From contig NZ_CP150277.1 of assembly GCF_037977385.1 (NCBI RefSeq), forward strand, positions 620,001 to 684,000: 64,000 nt of DNA. Direction: 5' to 3'. This DNA comes from Terribacillus sp. FSL K6-0262. Its GTDB lineage: Bacteria; Bacillota; Bacilli; Bacillales; Amphibacillaceae. The notes below the pieces were generated by a model that saw only the letters and a program-made list of their open reading frames with translations, ran no database searches and was not told where the DNA came from. Made by a program: the position numbers and the translations under genes. Shown piece by piece: positions 63,081 to 64,000 of this stretch (the first letter of the stretch is position 1; each line of letters begins with the position of its first letter).

Positions 63081-64000
63081 GATTATCCCCCATTTGTGCT
63101 TGCAGCAAACGGACATATAAGCCGCGGTTTGCCATCAATTGTTCATGTGTGCCGCTCTCAGCTATTCTGCCGTTTTCCATGACGACGATCACATCCATTT
63201 CCTGCATCCAATGCAATCGATGCGATGCGAAGAACAACAATTTATCCGAAGCGAGCTCCTTGATTACTTCCTTCAATTCATATTCCGTTTCGATATCAAG
63301 CTGCGCTGTCGGTTCATCCAAGAGGACGATGGGGCGGTCACTCAAAAATGCCCTGGCCAGCACAACACGCTGTGCCTGCCCGCCGCTCAAGGAGCGGGCT
63401 CCTTCACCAATCAAGGTATCGGAACCTTCAGGCAGCTTATCTACTACATCACGCAGCCCGGCATGATCAATCGCTTTTTCCACTTGGTCGTCCGAAGCCT
63501 CCGGCGCATAGAATCGCACATTATCCTTGATGCTTCCTTGGAAGATGAATGGATGCTGCGGGATGTAGGCCGTTTGTTTCTGCCACGTATCGGCGGTGAA
63601 ATCCACAGGCTTTCCATCCAGCTCCATCCGACCGGCTGCAGGATCGATAAAACCACTGAGCAAATCAATGAAAGTCGATTTTCCTGCACCGCTCGCTCCA
63701 ATCAATCCGATTTTCTGATTTCCCTTGATCCTTAACATGATGTCTGACAGAGCAGGACGATCATTGTCATACATAACCGTCACATCCTGTAAGGCAAGTT
63801 CACTGTTTTCTTTCCAAATACCTGCTTCTTTCCCTTGGTGCTTTTCATCGGCCAGCTTGATGACAGAAAGCATTTGATCGCCAGCATCCTTGCCATCGAG
63901 CGTTGCATGATAATCATTCCCCACCTCGCGAATCGGCAGGAAATACTCTGGCGCCAGCAGTAAAATCATCAATGCCGGTTCGAGCAGGAGCGTCCCATCG
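63067..64000 (-). CDS. cydD: Thiol reductant ABC exporter subunit CydD (partial, runs off right edge)
   Basis: The C-terminal 310 or so residues of the partner half-transporter; the frame is open to the window edge and starts beyond it. It opens with the last membrane region (LLAPEYFLPIREVGNDYHATLDGKDAG, a CydD landmark) and has a complete ATPase domain: Walker A GASGAGKST, signature LSGGQAQR and Walker B IVLLDEPTAQLD. Overlaps cydC by 14 bases. cydA and cydB are expected further to the right. Confidence 0.9.
   Translation of the reverse strand, partial: DGTLLLEPALMILLLAPEYFLPIREVGNDYHATLDGKDAGDQMLSVIKLADEKHQGKEAGIWKENSELALQDVTVMYDNDRPALSDIMLRIKGNQKIGLIGASGAGKSTFIDLLSGFIDPAAGRMELDGKPVDFTADTWQKQTAYIPQHPFIFQGSIKDNVRFYAPEASDDQVEKAIDHAGLRDVVDKLPEGSDTLIGEGARSLSGGQAQRVVLARAFLSDRPIVLLDEPTAQLDIETEYELKEVIKELASDKLLFFASHRLHWMQEMDVIVVMENGRIAESGTHEQLMANRGLYVRLLQAQMGDNHEAS

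Overview
The window looks like chromosomal DNA of an endospore-forming member of the Bacillaceae (Firmicutes) with moderate G+C. The evidence is AGGAGG-type ribosome binding sites, many GTG/TTG starts, dense Rho-independent terminators, and a large set of sporulation and germination genes: spoVR, yhbH, prkA, yhcN, a gerA-type operon, and glcU-gdh behind a sigma-G promoter. Most proteins have clear Bacillus subtilis counterparts. Many of those counterparts (dat/yheM, bmrC/yheI, bmrD/yheH, spoVR, yhdB, yhcX, yhcN, yhbH, prkA, queG/yhbA, yhbB, trmL/cspR) lie together in one sector of the B. subtilis chromosome, so this is a reshuffled version of that sector. The genus cannot be fixed from the sequence alone; a Terribacillus-like organism is only a guess. 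No rRNA, tRNA, CRISPR array or prophage was seen.

Layout. 0.1-3 kb: psiE and a two-gene ABC exporter. 3-8.5 kb: small housekeeping and repair genes (YjcZ, an SDR coupled to mug, a C39 peptidase, a methyltransferase, an acetyltransferase coupled to a nucleotidyltransferase, an alkyltransferase-like protein, a DCC protein). 8.5-12.8 kb: spoVR, a decayed histidine kinase, an M20 dipeptidase and a DJ-1/PfpI protein. 12.8-16 kb: a methionine-to-cysteine operon yrrT-luxS-mccA-mccB. 16-22 kb: threonine aldolase, yhcN, yhdB, yhcX and sigI-rsgI. 22-26.5 kb: the multidrug ABC pair bmrC-bmrD behind a leader that has a promoter, a 23-codon ORF, an intrinsic terminator and a second 17-codon ORF. 26.5-33.4 kb: beta-carbonic anhydrase, a stand-alone murG, yhbH and a gerA-gerB-gerC operon. 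33.4-34.2 kb: an IS200/IS605-type element. 34.2-44.5 kb: odhA-odhB and a 1937-residue LPDTA-anchored surface phosphoesterase. 44.6-49.9 kb: a LysR/TauE pair, prkA, an HD-GYP protein and an Xre regulator. 50-55.6 kb: trmL, an amidase with a newly noted 38-aa membrane ORF, nfrA, queG, dat and a TVP38 protein. 55.9-60.2 kb: an atypical murA, a phosphoesterase-SDR pair and gdh-glcU. 60.3-61.3 kb: an IS30 element. 61.3-64 kb: cydC and the end of cydD, which runs off the right edge. Bases 1-93 hold nothing I can call.

How the genes work together. PrkA, YhbH and SpoVR form a conserved functional trio that is scattered here rather than adjacent. glcU-gdh, yhcN and the ger operon equip the spore for dormancy and germination. 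LuxS, MccA and MccB convert S-ribosylhomocysteine to cysteine. OdhAB feeds the TCA cycle, and CydCD supports cytochrome bd assembly. The most interesting signals are the two-peptide attenuator in front of bmrCD, a MurA whose catalytic cysteine is replaced by aspartate (expected to resist fosfomycin), and the giant sorted lamin-tail phosphoesterase with Pho-box-like repeats upstream.
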